Source: Lysobacteraceae bacterium (GTDB lineage: Bacteria > Pseudomonadota > Gammaproteobacteria > Xanthomonadales > BQJN01). Taken from it: a stretch of 51,014 nucleotides of DNA. Location: contig BQJN01000022.1 of assembly GCA_021604725.1 (NCBI GenBank), forward strand, positions 1 through 51,014. The letters run 5' to 3'. The translations under genes were made by a program, and so were the position numbers. The notes beneath the pieces are model-generated. The model was not told where the DNA came from and did no database searches. It worked only from the letters and a program-made list of their open reading frames with translations. Below are positions 24,544 to 33,024 of the stretch, piece after piece; within the stretch, counting starts at the first letter, position 1; the number at the start of each line of letters is the position of its first letter.

Positions 24544-25478
24544 GCTGCCTTCTCCTTATCGTTGGCTTGGTTTGCATTGTCGTTGTCTACCAGCGTCAAA
24601 AATGCCTGTTCCAGGCCGGCCCCGGTGACCTCAAGGTCTGTCACTTCAGCGTCGGCGTTCAACAAGCCGCGCAGGGTTGCGGTGGCTGAACGGGTAACGA
24701 TCTCGAAGCCGTCGTTTGTCTTGGTAACCGAAGCGACCTCGGCCAGGCGACCCAGTTGTTCGAGCTTCAAGGTGCTACGAAAGCGAATGGTCTTGTCGGC
24801 CGCCAGCGCCTTGATTTGCCTCGGTGTACCCTCCGCCACCACGCGCCCGTTGGCGATCACTACAATGCGATCAGCCAGCGCATCGGCCTCTTCAAGGTAA
24901 TGGGTGGTCAGAACGATAGAGGTGCCAGAGTCTCGAAGTTGACGAATCACATCCCAGAATGCTCGCCTGGCGCTAACGTCCAGTCCTACAGTGGGTTCAT
25001 CGAGAAACAACAGCTTGGGGGCGCCGCAAATCGCCAGGGCAAACAGGGTTCTTTGCTTCTGCCCACCAGACAGCTGACCAAACTTGCGCCCGGCAATGGA
25101 CTCAATGCCCGCCAGCGCCAACACCTTCGATTGTGGCAACGGGTCGGAGTAGTAACTGCGAAACAGCGTCACCAGCTCAGCCACCTTCAGCGTTTCAGGG
25201 ACCCCGGATATCTGCAGCATGGCACCACATTGTCGCCGCACCGACAGCGCTTCAGGCTTGCCTCCAAAGACGCTAACCTGACCCCGATCCGGGTGCACCA
25301 AACCCAACAACAGGTTCACTGTAGTGGTCTTGCCGGCACCATTTGGCCCCAACAGCGCCAACATTTCACCAGCGCGAACAGATAGATCGAGCCCATCTAC
25401 GGCGCAGATATCGCCAAATGCCTTGCTGACACCAGTCAACGTCGCCACCGTTTGCGTGCGATCAACCACCTGCTTCAC
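24540..25478 (-). CDS. ABC transporter ATP-binding protein (DrrA/CcmA type)
   Basis: This is the ATPase of the exporter, about 312 residues from the GTG at 25478. The Walker A is GPNGAGKTTT, the signature is QLSGGQKQR, the Walker B is LLFLDEPTVGLD, and the H-loop is LTTHYLEEAD. A C-terminal extension of the DrrA kind follows. The frame is open to 25700 with ATGs at 25535 and 25544. I prefer the GTG because the ABC core begins about 15 residues after it and the palindrome at 25554 would then lie in the leader or promoter. This is the first gene of the exporter/two-component operon. Confidence 0.9.
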   Translation of the reverse strand: MKQVVDRTQTVATLTGVSKAFGDICAVDGLDLSVRAGEMLALLGPNGAGKTTTVNLLLGLVHPDRGQVSVFGGKPEALSVRRQCGAMLQISGVPETLKVAELVTLFRSYYSDPLPQSKVLALAGIESIAGRKFGQLSGGQKQRTLFALAICGAPKLLFLDEPTVGLDVSARRAFWDVIRQLRDSGTSIVLTTHYLEEADALADRIVVIANGRVVAEGTPRQIKALAADKTIRFRSTLKLEQLGRLAEVASVTKTNDGFEIVTRSATATLRGLLNADAEVTDLEVTGAGLEQAFLTLVDNDNANQANDKEKAA

Positions 25479-25553
25479 TCCCGATAATGATGATGCATAC
25501 AGCTTGCGGCCAAAGCCCAGGATCGCGCCAGTCATCCCTATCATTGACCGGCA

Positions 25554-25567
25554 GTGACAACTGTCAC
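25554..25567. promoter_or_regulatory. Inverted repeat upstream of the ABC/DesKR operon
   Basis: GTGACA-AC-TGTCAC is a 14-bp inverted repeat with 6-bp arms. It lies 76 bp before the preferred ATPase start and about 190 bp before the divergent aminotransferase. It could be the operator for the DesR-like regulator, but the arms are short and only one copy is present. Confidence 0.35.
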
Positions 25568-25754
25568 CTCGTCTTGCAGAAGGCCCTCGTGATATCATGG
25601 CCCGCTCGGAAAACTCGGGTTGAATCAAATAGGGCACTAGCTCTTTGACGCGGACTGCGGCGAGCTGCTCACGCTTGAGATCAAGCACAGCTGCCTTCAC
25701 CTTACTCAGAGTTTCGTCAGTAAAAACTTAAACGGTCACCGACAGGAGATTGGC

Positions 25755-27239
25755 ATGGCTATAGTTGATCGGCTTCAGGCCCTTCGCGATTTCGGCGGCG
25801 AGCGCATCACGCGCGGTCTGCCCGATGAAGTATTGGAACAATTCGCCGACGATGCGGCACTGAATGCGGCGATCGACGAAGCCGTCGAATGTCACCAGCA
25901 ACTGCAAGCCGAGTTTGGTGAGTTGATGACGCGCGACGAGTCAGAACAGATTCAACGTATCCAGCGTGGCTTCGTCAATTTCTACCCCGATGATGCCATC
26001 AACCCGTACATTGCTATCGCTGCGCGCGGTCCCTGGGTGATCACCAGCATGGGTGCCGTGCTGCACGACTCCGGTGGCTACGGCATGCTGGGCTTCGGAC
26101 ATGGGCCGAGCCAGGTGATCGACGCCATGGGCCAAAACCAGGTCATGGCAAACATCATGACCCCCAACTTCTCGCAACTGAAGCTGGACAATGCACTGCG
26201 CAGTGAGATCGGTCGCGACACCGCCTGCCCTTACGACCGGTTCCTGTGTCTGAACAGTGGTTCTGAAGCAGTGACGGTTGGCGCACGCATCACCGACATC
26301 AATGCCAAACTGCAGACAGACCCAGGCGGTCGTCATGCCGGCAAGCCGATTCGCATTCTTGGCCTGAAAGGCGCATTCCATGGTCGAACAGATCGACCAG
26401 CCCGCTTTTCTGACTCGACTCGGAAGACCTACAAGGGTCACCTGGCCAGTTTCCGTGATATGGACAACCTGTTGACGGTCCCGGTCAATGACGTTGAAGC
26501 CCTGAAGGCAGTGTTCTCCGAAGCCAATCAGCACGGCTGGTTCATCGAAGCGATGTTCATGGAGCCAGTGATGGGTGAAGGCAACCCGGGTATGGGCATC
26601 ACCCGGGAGTTTTACGACGCAGCACGTGAGTTGACGCGTCAGCATGGCAGTCTGCTGTTGATTGACTCGATTCAGGCCGGATTGCGCGTCCATGGCTGCC
26701 TGTCAATTGTCGACTACCCAGGATTCGAAGGCATCGACCCACCGGACATGGAAACCTACTCCAAGGCTCTGAATGCCGGTCAATACCCGCTGTCGGTTCT
26801 GGCCATGTCCCCTTCAACTTCGTCGCTATACCGCAAGGGTGTCTATGGCAACACCATGACCACCAACCCACGCGCCATGGACGTTGCTTGCACTGTGCTC
26901 GATTCACTCGACGATGCCCTGCGCGCCAACATCGTTGCTCGTGGTCAAGAGTTCATCGACAAGTTCGAGCAACTCAAATCCGAGCTCAACGGTGAGATCA
27001 CTCATGTCCAGGGCACCGGTTTGCTGTTGAGTGTTGAACTTGACCCTGCCTTCAAGAGCTATGGCTCAGGAAGTATCGAGGAGTACTTGAGAATGCGCGG
27101 CATCGGCGTGATTCATGGTGGTGAAAACTCGCTACGTTACACCCCACACTTCGGCATCACCTCAGAAGAGGTTGATCTGATAATTTCAGCGACACGACAT
27201 GCGTTGCTGAAAGGCCCTCGCCTCAGTCAGGTGGCCTGA
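25755..27239 (+). CDS. Class III PLP-dependent aminotransferase
   Basis: This 494-residue cytoplasmic enzyme is of the class III fold. The PLP lysine is Lys337 in METYSKALNAG. The cofactor-ring aspartate is Asp304 in LLIDSIQAGLR. The substrate loop LCLNSGSEAVTVGARI and the dimer motif KGAFHGRTDRPARFSDS are clear. At 494 residues it is longer than acetylornithine or 4-aminobutyrate transaminases (about 400-430) because of an N-terminal extension. The exact substrate cannot be told. GACAGGAG lies 6 nt before the ATG, and a strong terminator follows, so it is a single-gene unit. Confidence 0.9.
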   Translation: MAIVDRLQALRDFGGERITRGLPDEVLEQFADDAALNAAIDEAVECHQQLQAEFGELMTRDESEQIQRIQRGFVNFYPDDAINPYIAIAARGPWVITSMGAVLHDSGGYGMLGFGHGPSQVIDAMGQNQVMANIMTPNFSQLKLDNALRSEIGRDTACPYDRFLCLNSGSEAVTVGARITDINAKLQTDPGGRHAGKPIRILGLKGAFHGRTDRPARFSDSTRKTYKGHLASFRDMDNLLTVPVNDVEALKAVFSEANQHGWFIEAMFMEPVMGEGNPGMGITREFYDAARELTRQHGSLLLIDSIQAGLRVHGCLSIVDYPGFEGIDPPDMETYSKALNAGQYPLSVLAMSPSTSSLYRKGVYGNTMTTNPRAMDVACTVLDSLDDALRANIVARGQEFIDKFEQLKSELNGEITHVQGTGLLLSVELDPAFKSYGSGSIEEYLRMRGIGVIHGGENSLRYTPHFGITSEEVDLIISATRHALLKGPRLSQVA

Positions 27240-27269
27240 TCCACGACACCGTCGCACTATGCGACCAAT

Positions 27270-27299
27270 AAAAAAGCCGGCGTTGTCGCCGGCTTTTTT
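27270..27299 (+). terminator. Intrinsic terminator of the aminotransferase gene
   Basis: A perfect 12-bp inverted repeat (AAAAAAGCCGGC at 27270-27281, GCCGGCTTTTTT at 27288-27299) surrounds a 6-nt loop and ends in six T. It stands 30 bp after the stop codon and can work in both directions. Confidence 0.95.
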
Positions 27300-27303
27300 G
27301 TAT

Positions 27304-27536
27304 CCGCGTTAGCCATGGGTGAAGCCCTGTAGCAGCGGGGTGCCCCAAGGCACGCCGCAAGGGCTGAACGACTCGCCATGGAAGGCGAGGCTGGGGCCTC
27401 AATCAAAGATCAACCGTTGCGCCAGGGAAGACAACTCAAACCTCCCCAACGAAGAACAGTCAAGCTACATCCGAACTCGAACGCGTCCACGGTAAGGCGT
27501 ATTGACACGCTAGCCCTGGCACATAGACGTGCCAGC
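27304..27536. other. Gene-free region rich in hairpins
   Basis: This stretch has no credible gene. Its hairpins are AGCCCT/AGGGCT (27323-27365) enclosing GTGCC/GGCAC, CTCGCC/GGCGAG (27372-27389), and CTGGCAC/GTGCCAG (27516-27535). It starts with CCGCGTTAGCCATG, the reverse complement of the end of hairpin 1 in dispersed copy A, and contains GCGTCCAC at 27483. It may be a diverged or rearranged relative of that element. The order of parts does not match, so this is tentative. Confidence 0.35.
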
Positions 27537-27562
27537 CCTTTTCCTTCACGAATAATGCACAC

Positions 27563-27707
27563 TAGCAGGCTGTTGAAATTCGCTCAGGCGAGTGCGAGAC
27601 AAGGAAAAATCGTTCGAAAAAGCGCAGTTTACTGAGGTAAATGAGCATTTTGAGGACGGTTTTGACGACGTATCGTGCCGGCTGAGTAGAATTACAACAG
27701 CCTGCTA
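27563..27707. mobile_element. MITE with TA-flanked inverted ends
   Basis: The ends TAGCAGGCTGTTGaAATTC (27563-27581) and its inverse at 27689-27707 match at 18 of 19 positions. Removing the TA at each outer end leaves GCAGGCTGTTG...CAACAGCCTGC, so the element (27565-27705) looks flanked by a TA duplication, as for IS630/Tc1-type transposition. The 141-bp interior holds no gene. Its right end supplies the TAG stop of the DUF4404 gene. Confidence 0.75.
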
Positions 27708-27971
27708 AATTCCGGCCGCACCCAACATTCTAATGGCCTCGCCAAGCAGTGTGGTCAAGCGTGGATGGCTGACCTCGAATTCTTCGATGGTTTCTTCGAA
27801 CTCTTCGACCACTTCCTGTTGCCAGTCAACCGCACCAGACGCAATCTGACGCCTGGCCTGTTCCAGGGCCGCGGCAACTCGGCGCCGCTTGATCTCATCC
27901 GTGTCACCCGAGGCGGCCTCGACTTCGGCTTCCAATTGATCGAATAGATCATGCAAATTGTTTTCAGTCAT
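27705..27971 (-). CDS. DUF4404 family protein
   Basis: This 88-residue soluble, mainly helical protein begins MTENNLHDLFDQLEAEVEAA, has an acidic coiled-coil-like middle, and ends FEVSHPRLTTLLGEAIRMLGAAGI. The SHPRLT...AxxxLxxAGI ending is the family hallmark. Its function is not known. The start is ATG 27971; the frame is open to 28040 but that part is unlike the family. The stop codon lies in the inverted end of the MITE, so little if anything of the C-terminus was lost. It is the last gene of the rnr-rlmB unit. Confidence 0.8.
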   Translation of the reverse strand: MTENNLHDLFDQLEAEVEAASGDTDEIKRRRVAAALEQARRQIASGAVDWQQEVVEEFEETIEEFEVSHPRLTTLLGEAIRMLGAAGI

Positions 27972-28008
27972 GAATCGATTATAGCCTCTGGTCGCATTGA
28001 ATATATCG

Positions 28009-28779
28009 CTATCTAGCCGATCTTTGGCGCACCGCCTCAAACATACAAATGCCCGCTGCTACACTGACGTTCAGACTTGAGACCGTTCCTGCCATCGGCA
28101 AGCGAACCAATTGATCGCAGCGCTCGGAGGTTAGCCTGCGCATGCCTGCGCCTTCTTGCCCCACCACCAGGGCCACCGGACCGGAAAGATCCACATCAAA
28201 AACACTCTGCTGCGCCTGGTCACTGGTTCCAATAACCCAGAGACCGGCGTCCTTGAGGTGGTCAAGCGAACGGGCCAGGTTGACCACTCGAATCAGCGGC
28301 ATGCTATCGGCCGCGCCGCTGGCCACCTTGCATACCGTAGGGGTCAAACCGACCGCTCGGTCGCGTGGAACAACCACACCGGCCACACCGGCCGCATCGC
28401 TGGTACGCAGAATCGCCCCCAGATTGTGTGGATCTTGCACTCCGTCAGCCACCAGCACCAAAGGGGGCTGCTCGGCCGCTTTTAGCCGTTGCAGAAACGA
28501 CTTCTCATCCATCGACTGTGGTGGCTGATAACGAGCAGCGACCCCCTGATGCCGACTCTTTCCAGATAATTTGTCCAGCTCATCCCGGGAGCCATCTCGA
28601 CTACCGATCTGGTGCGCAGCTATGGCATCTCGCAGTTGACGCAGTCGCGGATTGCTATTGCCCTTCTCGAAGATCACCTCAATGATGCGTGATGGATCGT
28701 TTTCCAATGCCGATTCGACCGCGTGGAAGCCAATCAGCCAGTGCTGATCCGAATCGCCCTTTTTTCGTCGCCTAGTCAT
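28009..28779 (-). CDS. rlmB: 23S rRNA (guanosine-2'-O-)-methyltransferase
   Basis: RlmB is the SPOUT enzyme that 2'-O-methylates G2251 in the peptidyl-transferase P-loop of 23S rRNA. The protein has about 256 residues. An N-terminal substrate-binding domain begins GFHAVESALENDPSRI. The trefoil-knot domain shows VQDPHNLGAILRTSDAAG, LVVGQEGAGMRRL and PMAGTVSSLNVSVAAGI, which are motifs 1-3. The start is ATG 28779, overlapping the end of rnr by 8 bp; rnr-rlmB is a common gammaproteobacterial pair. Confidence 0.96.
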   Translation of the reverse strand: MTRRRKKGDSDQHWLIGFHAVESALENDPSRIIEVIFEKGNSNPRLRQLRDAIAAHQIGSRDGSRDELDKLSGKSRHQGVAARYQPPQSMDEKSFLQRLKAAEQPPLVLVADGVQDPHNLGAILRTSDAAGVAGVVVPRDRAVGLTPTVCKVASGAADSMPLIRVVNLARSLDHLKDAGLWVIGTSDQAQQSVFDVDLSGPVALVVGQEGAGMRRLTSERCDQLVRLPMAGTVSSLNVSVAAGICMFEAVRQRSAR

Positions 28780-30952
28780 CTTCCAGTGCCAAATCCACCT
28801 TGGTATCGTCCATATCAACGCGCAGCACCTTCAGTTTCAGCCGGTCCGCCAACCTGAATTTTCGCCCGCGCCGTTCGCCAACCATCTCATGTCGCGACGC
28901 ATCAAAATGATAGTAATCGGCCGGCAACGAGGTCACGTGCACCAGCCCCGAAACATAGACATCATCCAGTTCCACGAACAAGCCAAATGAGGCAACGCCA
29001 GTCACTGTCCCTGCAAACACATCGCCAACATGCCGTTGCATATACATGCATTTGAGCCGATCGACCACTTGCCGCGACGCTTCATCGGCACGTCTACTGC
29101 ACATCGAGATGTGGCGACAAAGCGCATCCATATCCCCTTTCGGTGGCTTCTTGCGCTCGATCGACGCCTTGATGGCTCGATGCACCACAAGATCTGCATA
29201 GCGACGTATCGGCGATGTGAAATGAGCGTAGTGGGTCAGGGCCAAACCAAAGTGACCTGTATTGTCTGGACTATAAACAGCCAAACTTTGTGAGCGCAGC
29301 ACCACCGCTTCGATCAAACCGGCATCGTCACGTTGATGTGCATGTTCAAGCAAGGCCGAGAAGTGCTCGGGCCGGACCTCTCCACGTCGGTTCAGGCGCA
29401 AGCCAAGGCTACCGAGAAACACCACCAGGTCTTCCAGCTTGTCTGGCGGCGGCGCGTCATGCACTCGATACGGTGCCCTTGTCTGGCTCTTTTCCAGAAA
29501 TTTCGCAGCTGCCACATTGGCGGCAATCATGCATTCTTCGATCAGGCGATGGGCATCATTGCGACTGCGTACCTTGATCTGACTGACGCCGCCCTGACCG
29601 TCCAGACCCGGCCACACCTCAGGGCGATCGAAATCAAGGGCACCACGCCGCTCTCGATACTGTCGCAAGGCCTGATACATGGCGTAGAGCTGGTCCAACT
29701 GGTCGATCACCGCCGCAAACCGTTTGCGCTCAGCGGGTCGCTTGGGCCCGACGGCCTGCCAAACAGCATCGTAGGTGAGTCGCGCATGCGAGCGCATCAC
29801 AGCCGTGTAAAACCGCGGCGACTTGGTCTGACCCTTAAGGTCAATCCGCATTTCACAGACCATGCACAGTCGATCCACATCCGGGTTCAGGCTGCAAATG
29901 CCATTGGATAATGCTTCGGGCAACATCGGCACGACCCGCCCGGGAAAGTACACCGACGTCGCCCGCTCCAGGGCCGCTTTGTCCAAAACGCTGCCAGGTT
30001 TCACATAGTGCGACACATCAGCAATCGCAACCAACAAGCGCCAACCTGACTCCTTGCGTTCGCAATAGACTGCATCGTCGAAATCTCTGGCATCCGCGCC
30101 ATCGATGGTGACCAGCGGCAAGTCGCGAATGTCCTTGCGTCCCTTGATGTCCTCATCCGTCACCGCGTCCGGCACCGCGTCCAGAAACTCACTGACTTCG
30201 GTCGGCCAGCGGTGCGGCAAGCCGTGACTCCGAATTGCCAGTTCGGTAATTAGCTTGCTGGTCAACTCGTCGCCAAGAATCTCTATGATCTTTCCGGTCG
30301 GTTGACGATGCGCTTCCGGCTGCCTGGTGACCTCGGCGACCACGAACTGACCTTCCGCCGCACCCGAGGTCGAGTCTGCCGGGATCAAAATATCCTGATG
30401 AATCCTGCTCTCGTCCGGGATCACCACGCCGACCCCACTCTCAAAGAAATAGCGTCCGACCACAGTTTCATTGGCGCGCTCCAGGATTTCAACAATGGAG
30501 CCTTCGTCACGCCCCCGTCGGTCGGTTCCGGTCACCGACACCAAAACCCGATCGCCGTGCAATACTCGGCGCATCTCGCTAGGTCGAAGGTAAATATCAT
30601 CGCCATCGGCGTCGCGTGCCACGAATCCAAAGCCGTCGGCGTGACCTATTACCCGTCCGGCAATCAAGTCCATGCGCTTGGCCACGCCATAACCGCCCCG
30701 GCGATTGCACAGCAGCTGGCCATCTCGCACCATCGCCTTCAAACGCCGTTCCAGACCCACGCGATCGGCCTCCTCCAACCCCAACTGTTCCATCAAATGG
30801 TCAGCCTTCAATGGCTGACTGGCCTCATCCAGCCACTTTAACAACACCTCCCGACTGGGCACGGGGCGATCATACTTCTGAGCTTCGCGCTCGAAGTGGG
30901 GGTCGGATACACGCGTTTTGGACGACTGACGTTTACCTGGCTTCTTGGGCAA
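28772..30952 (-). CDS. rnr: Ribonuclease R
   Basis: RNase R is a processive 3'-5' exoribonuclease that degrades structured RNA and is involved in rRNA quality control. The protein has about 726 residues. A helix-turn-helix region starts FEREAQKYDRPVPSREVLLKWL, cold-shock domains follow, then the RNB catalytic core with IDGADARDFDDAVYCE (metal-binding aspartates) and HYAHFTSPIRRYADLVVHR, and a C-terminal S1 domain. I set the start at TTG 30952: AGGAG is 7 nt upstream and it gives a normal N-terminus (PKKPGKRQ). The open frame to 31003 has no such site. It heads the rnr-rlmB-DUF4404 operon. Confidence 0.95.
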   Translation of the reverse strand: MPKKPGKRQSSKTRVSDPHFEREAQKYDRPVPSREVLLKWLDEASQPLKADHLMEQLGLEEADRVGLERRLKAMVRDGQLLCNRRGGYGVAKRMDLIAGRVIGHADGFGFVARDADGDDIYLRPSEMRRVLHGDRVLVSVTGTDRRGRDEGSIVEILERANETVVGRYFFESGVGVVIPDESRIHQDILIPADSTSGAAEGQFVVAEVTRQPEAHRQPTGKIIEILGDELTSKLITELAIRSHGLPHRWPTEVSEFLDAVPDAVTDEDIKGRKDIRDLPLVTIDGADARDFDDAVYCERKESGWRLLVAIADVSHYVKPGSVLDKAALERATSVYFPGRVVPMLPEALSNGICSLNPDVDRLCMVCEMRIDLKGQTKSPRFYTAVMRSHARLTYDAVWQAVGPKRPAERKRFAAVIDQLDQLYAMYQALRQYRERRGALDFDRPEVWPGLDGQGGVSQIKVRSRNDAHRLIEECMIAANVAAAKFLEKSQTRAPYRVHDAPPPDKLEDLVVFLGSLGLRLNRRGEVRPEHFSALLEHAHQRDDAGLIEAVVLRSQSLAVYSPDNTGHFGLALTHYAHFTSPIRRYADLVVHRAIKASIERKKPPKGDMDALCRHISMCSRRADEASRQVVDRLKCMYMQRHVGDVFAGTVTGVASFGLFVELDDVYVSGLVHVTSLPADYYHFDASRHEMVGERRGRKFRLADRLKLKVLRVDMDDTKVDLALEDD

Positions 30953-31035
30953 AATGGAACTCCTGTTTCGATTCAGCTTGCAGTTTAGCGGCAATCGCAG
31001 CAACTTGTCGGATCTGTGGAACTGCGGGGCTAAGT

Positions 31036-31191
31036 TAGAGGTCGTCCACGATTAGCCATCCGTGGCCAACGCGGACACGAACTTTCAGAAGCGTGGTTAT
31101 GAAAGTTCTTCATTTTCAATAATTTGAAAATGCTGGCCCATCCGTGGGCCGGTCGAGCTGGTCCAGAAACGTAAACTGTGGACGCGCTCTA
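31036..31191 (+). repeat. Dispersed multi-hairpin element, full copy B
   Basis: This 156-bp copy is the same length as copy A, with ends TAGAGGTCGTCCAC and GTGGACGCGCTCTA. Hairpin 4 is GGCCCA-TCCG-TGGGCC where copy A has GGTCCA-TCCG-TGGACC, a compensated base-pair change. The loop of hairpin 3 is TAAT instead of TGGC. It sits about 84 bp upstream of the rnr start, and its right end is 51 bp from the stop of the secreted-protein gene. A short extra hairpin GCATCCA/TGGATGC (31200-31225) follows it. Confidence 0.9.
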
Positions 31192-31242
31192 GTTGGAACG
31201 CATCCACGGATGGGTGTCTGGATGCGCTTGCTCTGACGACAT

Positions 31243-32892
31243 CTAGTTGCAAGCTGGGGCATCGCCCAGCAAAGTGGGCCCGAGGGGACGCAAGAACTCC
31301 CTGCGCTTGCCCAAACCGTCAAGGTTATAGGTCAAACGGAGCCTATTGCAGGCACGCCGCTCTAGTCTTATCCACCCGGCTGGCGATATTTCAACCTCGT
31401 TGTCACCAGGCTGCAAGAAGCCTCCCCCCCGGGTCACAACCGCTTGCAGGCGAACAAATGTAGCGTCGGACTCTACCTCGCCAAATGCAGCAAACCATAC
31501 CGGCGCGCCAACCCGTTCGTTGCCAAAGGATGTAAGGAACAAGTTCAGCACCGGATTGCCATCTACCTCACTTACATCGAGCATGACGCCATGTCCGCCT
31601 CGCCTATTGCTATGCCATAGTCTCGGTAGGCGGTCCAGCAATGGGCCGCGTTCAATTTGCGCAGCCTCATACGCGCCCGTGCCTTGCCGGGCACAAACTC
31701 CGAGGAGATCTGGCGAGTTGTGCAAGCGTGAAAAGTAGGAAGTGACCAGCCGCCCGCCTGGTCCGCGCATTGTCAGTTGCAGGCGGTGACAGCCTGTCCA
31801 ACGCATCACGACACTTCCCCAATCATCGACTTGAGCCGTTCCGGTACTGCCAATACCACCGCCAGACGCCCGGAACGCGGCCAACTGCGCACTGTTCTCC
31901 TGGGCGACGCCGCTCATGAAAACCCAGTCCTGGTCGCCTTGTTCATCGAACGTCAACACATTCGCCGTCACTACTGTTTGGCCTTGCTGACGTGTCACTT
32001 GCGTCACCAGCCCCTGACCAGGTAGTTGCGCGTTGTGCCAGACCCCGGAGAAGCTGCCATCAATCAATCTCTTCGGTACGAATCGGTGCTCAAAGTGTCC
32101 GCGTGTCGTTCGCCAGGACAGTTGCGTATGACCCTCTACCGTTGTCAGCAACATTGAGGTCGGAACCGTTCGCGACCACTGCCGTTGCTCACGCATTGAC
32201 AACATTCGATCGTAGCGACGAGCACGCACAACGTTGGTTTGCGCCCGTCGCCAAACCAGGGTCACCTCGCCCCAGGCGTCACAGGCCATCAAGGGCCTCT
32301 CGTTGTTTCCCCGCAGCGAAGTATGCACACGGTTCGCGCCATCGACAGCCATTAAACTTAGCGCTGCATTTTGGGTTTCCTTGAGTTGATAAAACGGCTG
32401 GCCTTCAGATGCGCAACGTTGTCGGCTCACCCAGGGCAGCAAAGTGCGGCGTTTGATGTTCAACATACGATCCGTCTCGAGCAGCACGGCGCTCGAATCT
32501 CGGACAGAACTGACCAACAGCAGGCGAAAGCTTTGCACACCTGCGCCTGGCAGCACATCCAAAAGGACGTTGTATTCTCGTTCTTCGAACTCGCTGACCT
32601 CGGTCAGGTGGCGTACCTTAGCGGTTGCCGCCTCAACCTCGACAATCGCAACTTTGTGAGTTTGACAAACGTTGTGGACCAGGTAGCGCTGAGCACCGCC
32701 AACTTCACTTCCCGGAAGCAAGTGCACGCTTGGCTGACCAATCTCATAGTCCCAATGGCACAAAGCGATTGCAGAGCTTCTGGCCAATTGCGAATTGGTG
32801 GTCACCTGCTCTGTCGCAGCTAGCGCCGTGCCAGCAACGCAATGCGAGATGGCCATGGCCAATACAATGAACCAAAGTTGTAGACGCTTCAT
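31243..32892 (-). CDS. Secreted protein with two Trp/Gly-rich beta repeats
   Basis: This exported protein of about 549 residues has unknown function. A signal peptide (LQLWFIVLAMAISHCVAGTALA) is followed by a beta-rich region with several Cys. Two related modules lie in the second half: FSGVWHNAQLPGQGLVTQV...VLTFDEQGDQDWVF and PRLWHSNRRGGHGVMLDV...LFLTSFGNERVGAPVWF. This 'GxWxxxxxxGxG...W' pattern recurs in secreted gammaproteobacterial proteins of no known role. I start at ATG 32892 to give a normal signal peptide; the frame extends to 32925. It appears as a single gene, divergent from the LytS-type kinase. Confidence 0.75.
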   Translation of the reverse strand: MKRLQLWFIVLAMAISHCVAGTALAATEQVTTNSQLARSSAIALCHWDYEIGQPSVHLLPGSEVGGAQRYLVHNVCQTHKVAIVEVEAATAKVRHLTEVSEFEEREYNVLLDVLPGAGVQSFRLLLVSSVRDSSAVLLETDRMLNIKRRTLLPWVSRQRCASEGQPFYQLKETQNAALSLMAVDGANRVHTSLRGNNERPLMACDAWGEVTLVWRRAQTNVVRARRYDRMLSMREQRQWSRTVPTSMLLTTVEGHTQLSWRTTRGHFEHRFVPKRLIDGSFSGVWHNAQLPGQGLVTQVTRQQGQTVVTANVLTFDEQGDQDWVFMSGVAQENSAQLAAFRASGGGIGSTGTAQVDDWGSVVMRWTGCHRLQLTMRGPGGRLVTSYFSRLHNSPDLLGVCARQGTGAYEAAQIERGPLLDRLPRLWHSNRRGGHGVMLDVSEVDGNPVLNLFLTSFGNERVGAPVWFAAFGEVESDATFVRLQAVVTRGGGFLQPGDNEVEISPAGWIRLERRACNRLRLTYNLDGLGKRREFLRPLGPTLLGDAPACN

Positions 32893-33024
32893 CGGCATGA
32901 AGTTAAGAATAGCGGGCTCTGACAACGACAGGAAGACATCATTGCGCGGTCGAGCGATCTTTGCATGGCCCGTTAGTTGTTAGAATAATGATCTGATGCC
33001 ACAAAAATAAGGATTGCCAGCCTG

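Noticed and set aside
27378..27635. 85-codon open frame
   Set aside because: It crosses into the MITE, is very basic and Gln/Arg-rich, and lacks a ribosome-binding site; it is likely non-coding.
32961..32990. Promoter for the LytS-type kinase (TTTGCA and TAGAAT)
   Set aside because: The boxes are only 15 bp apart and the -35 match is poor; not strong enough to list.
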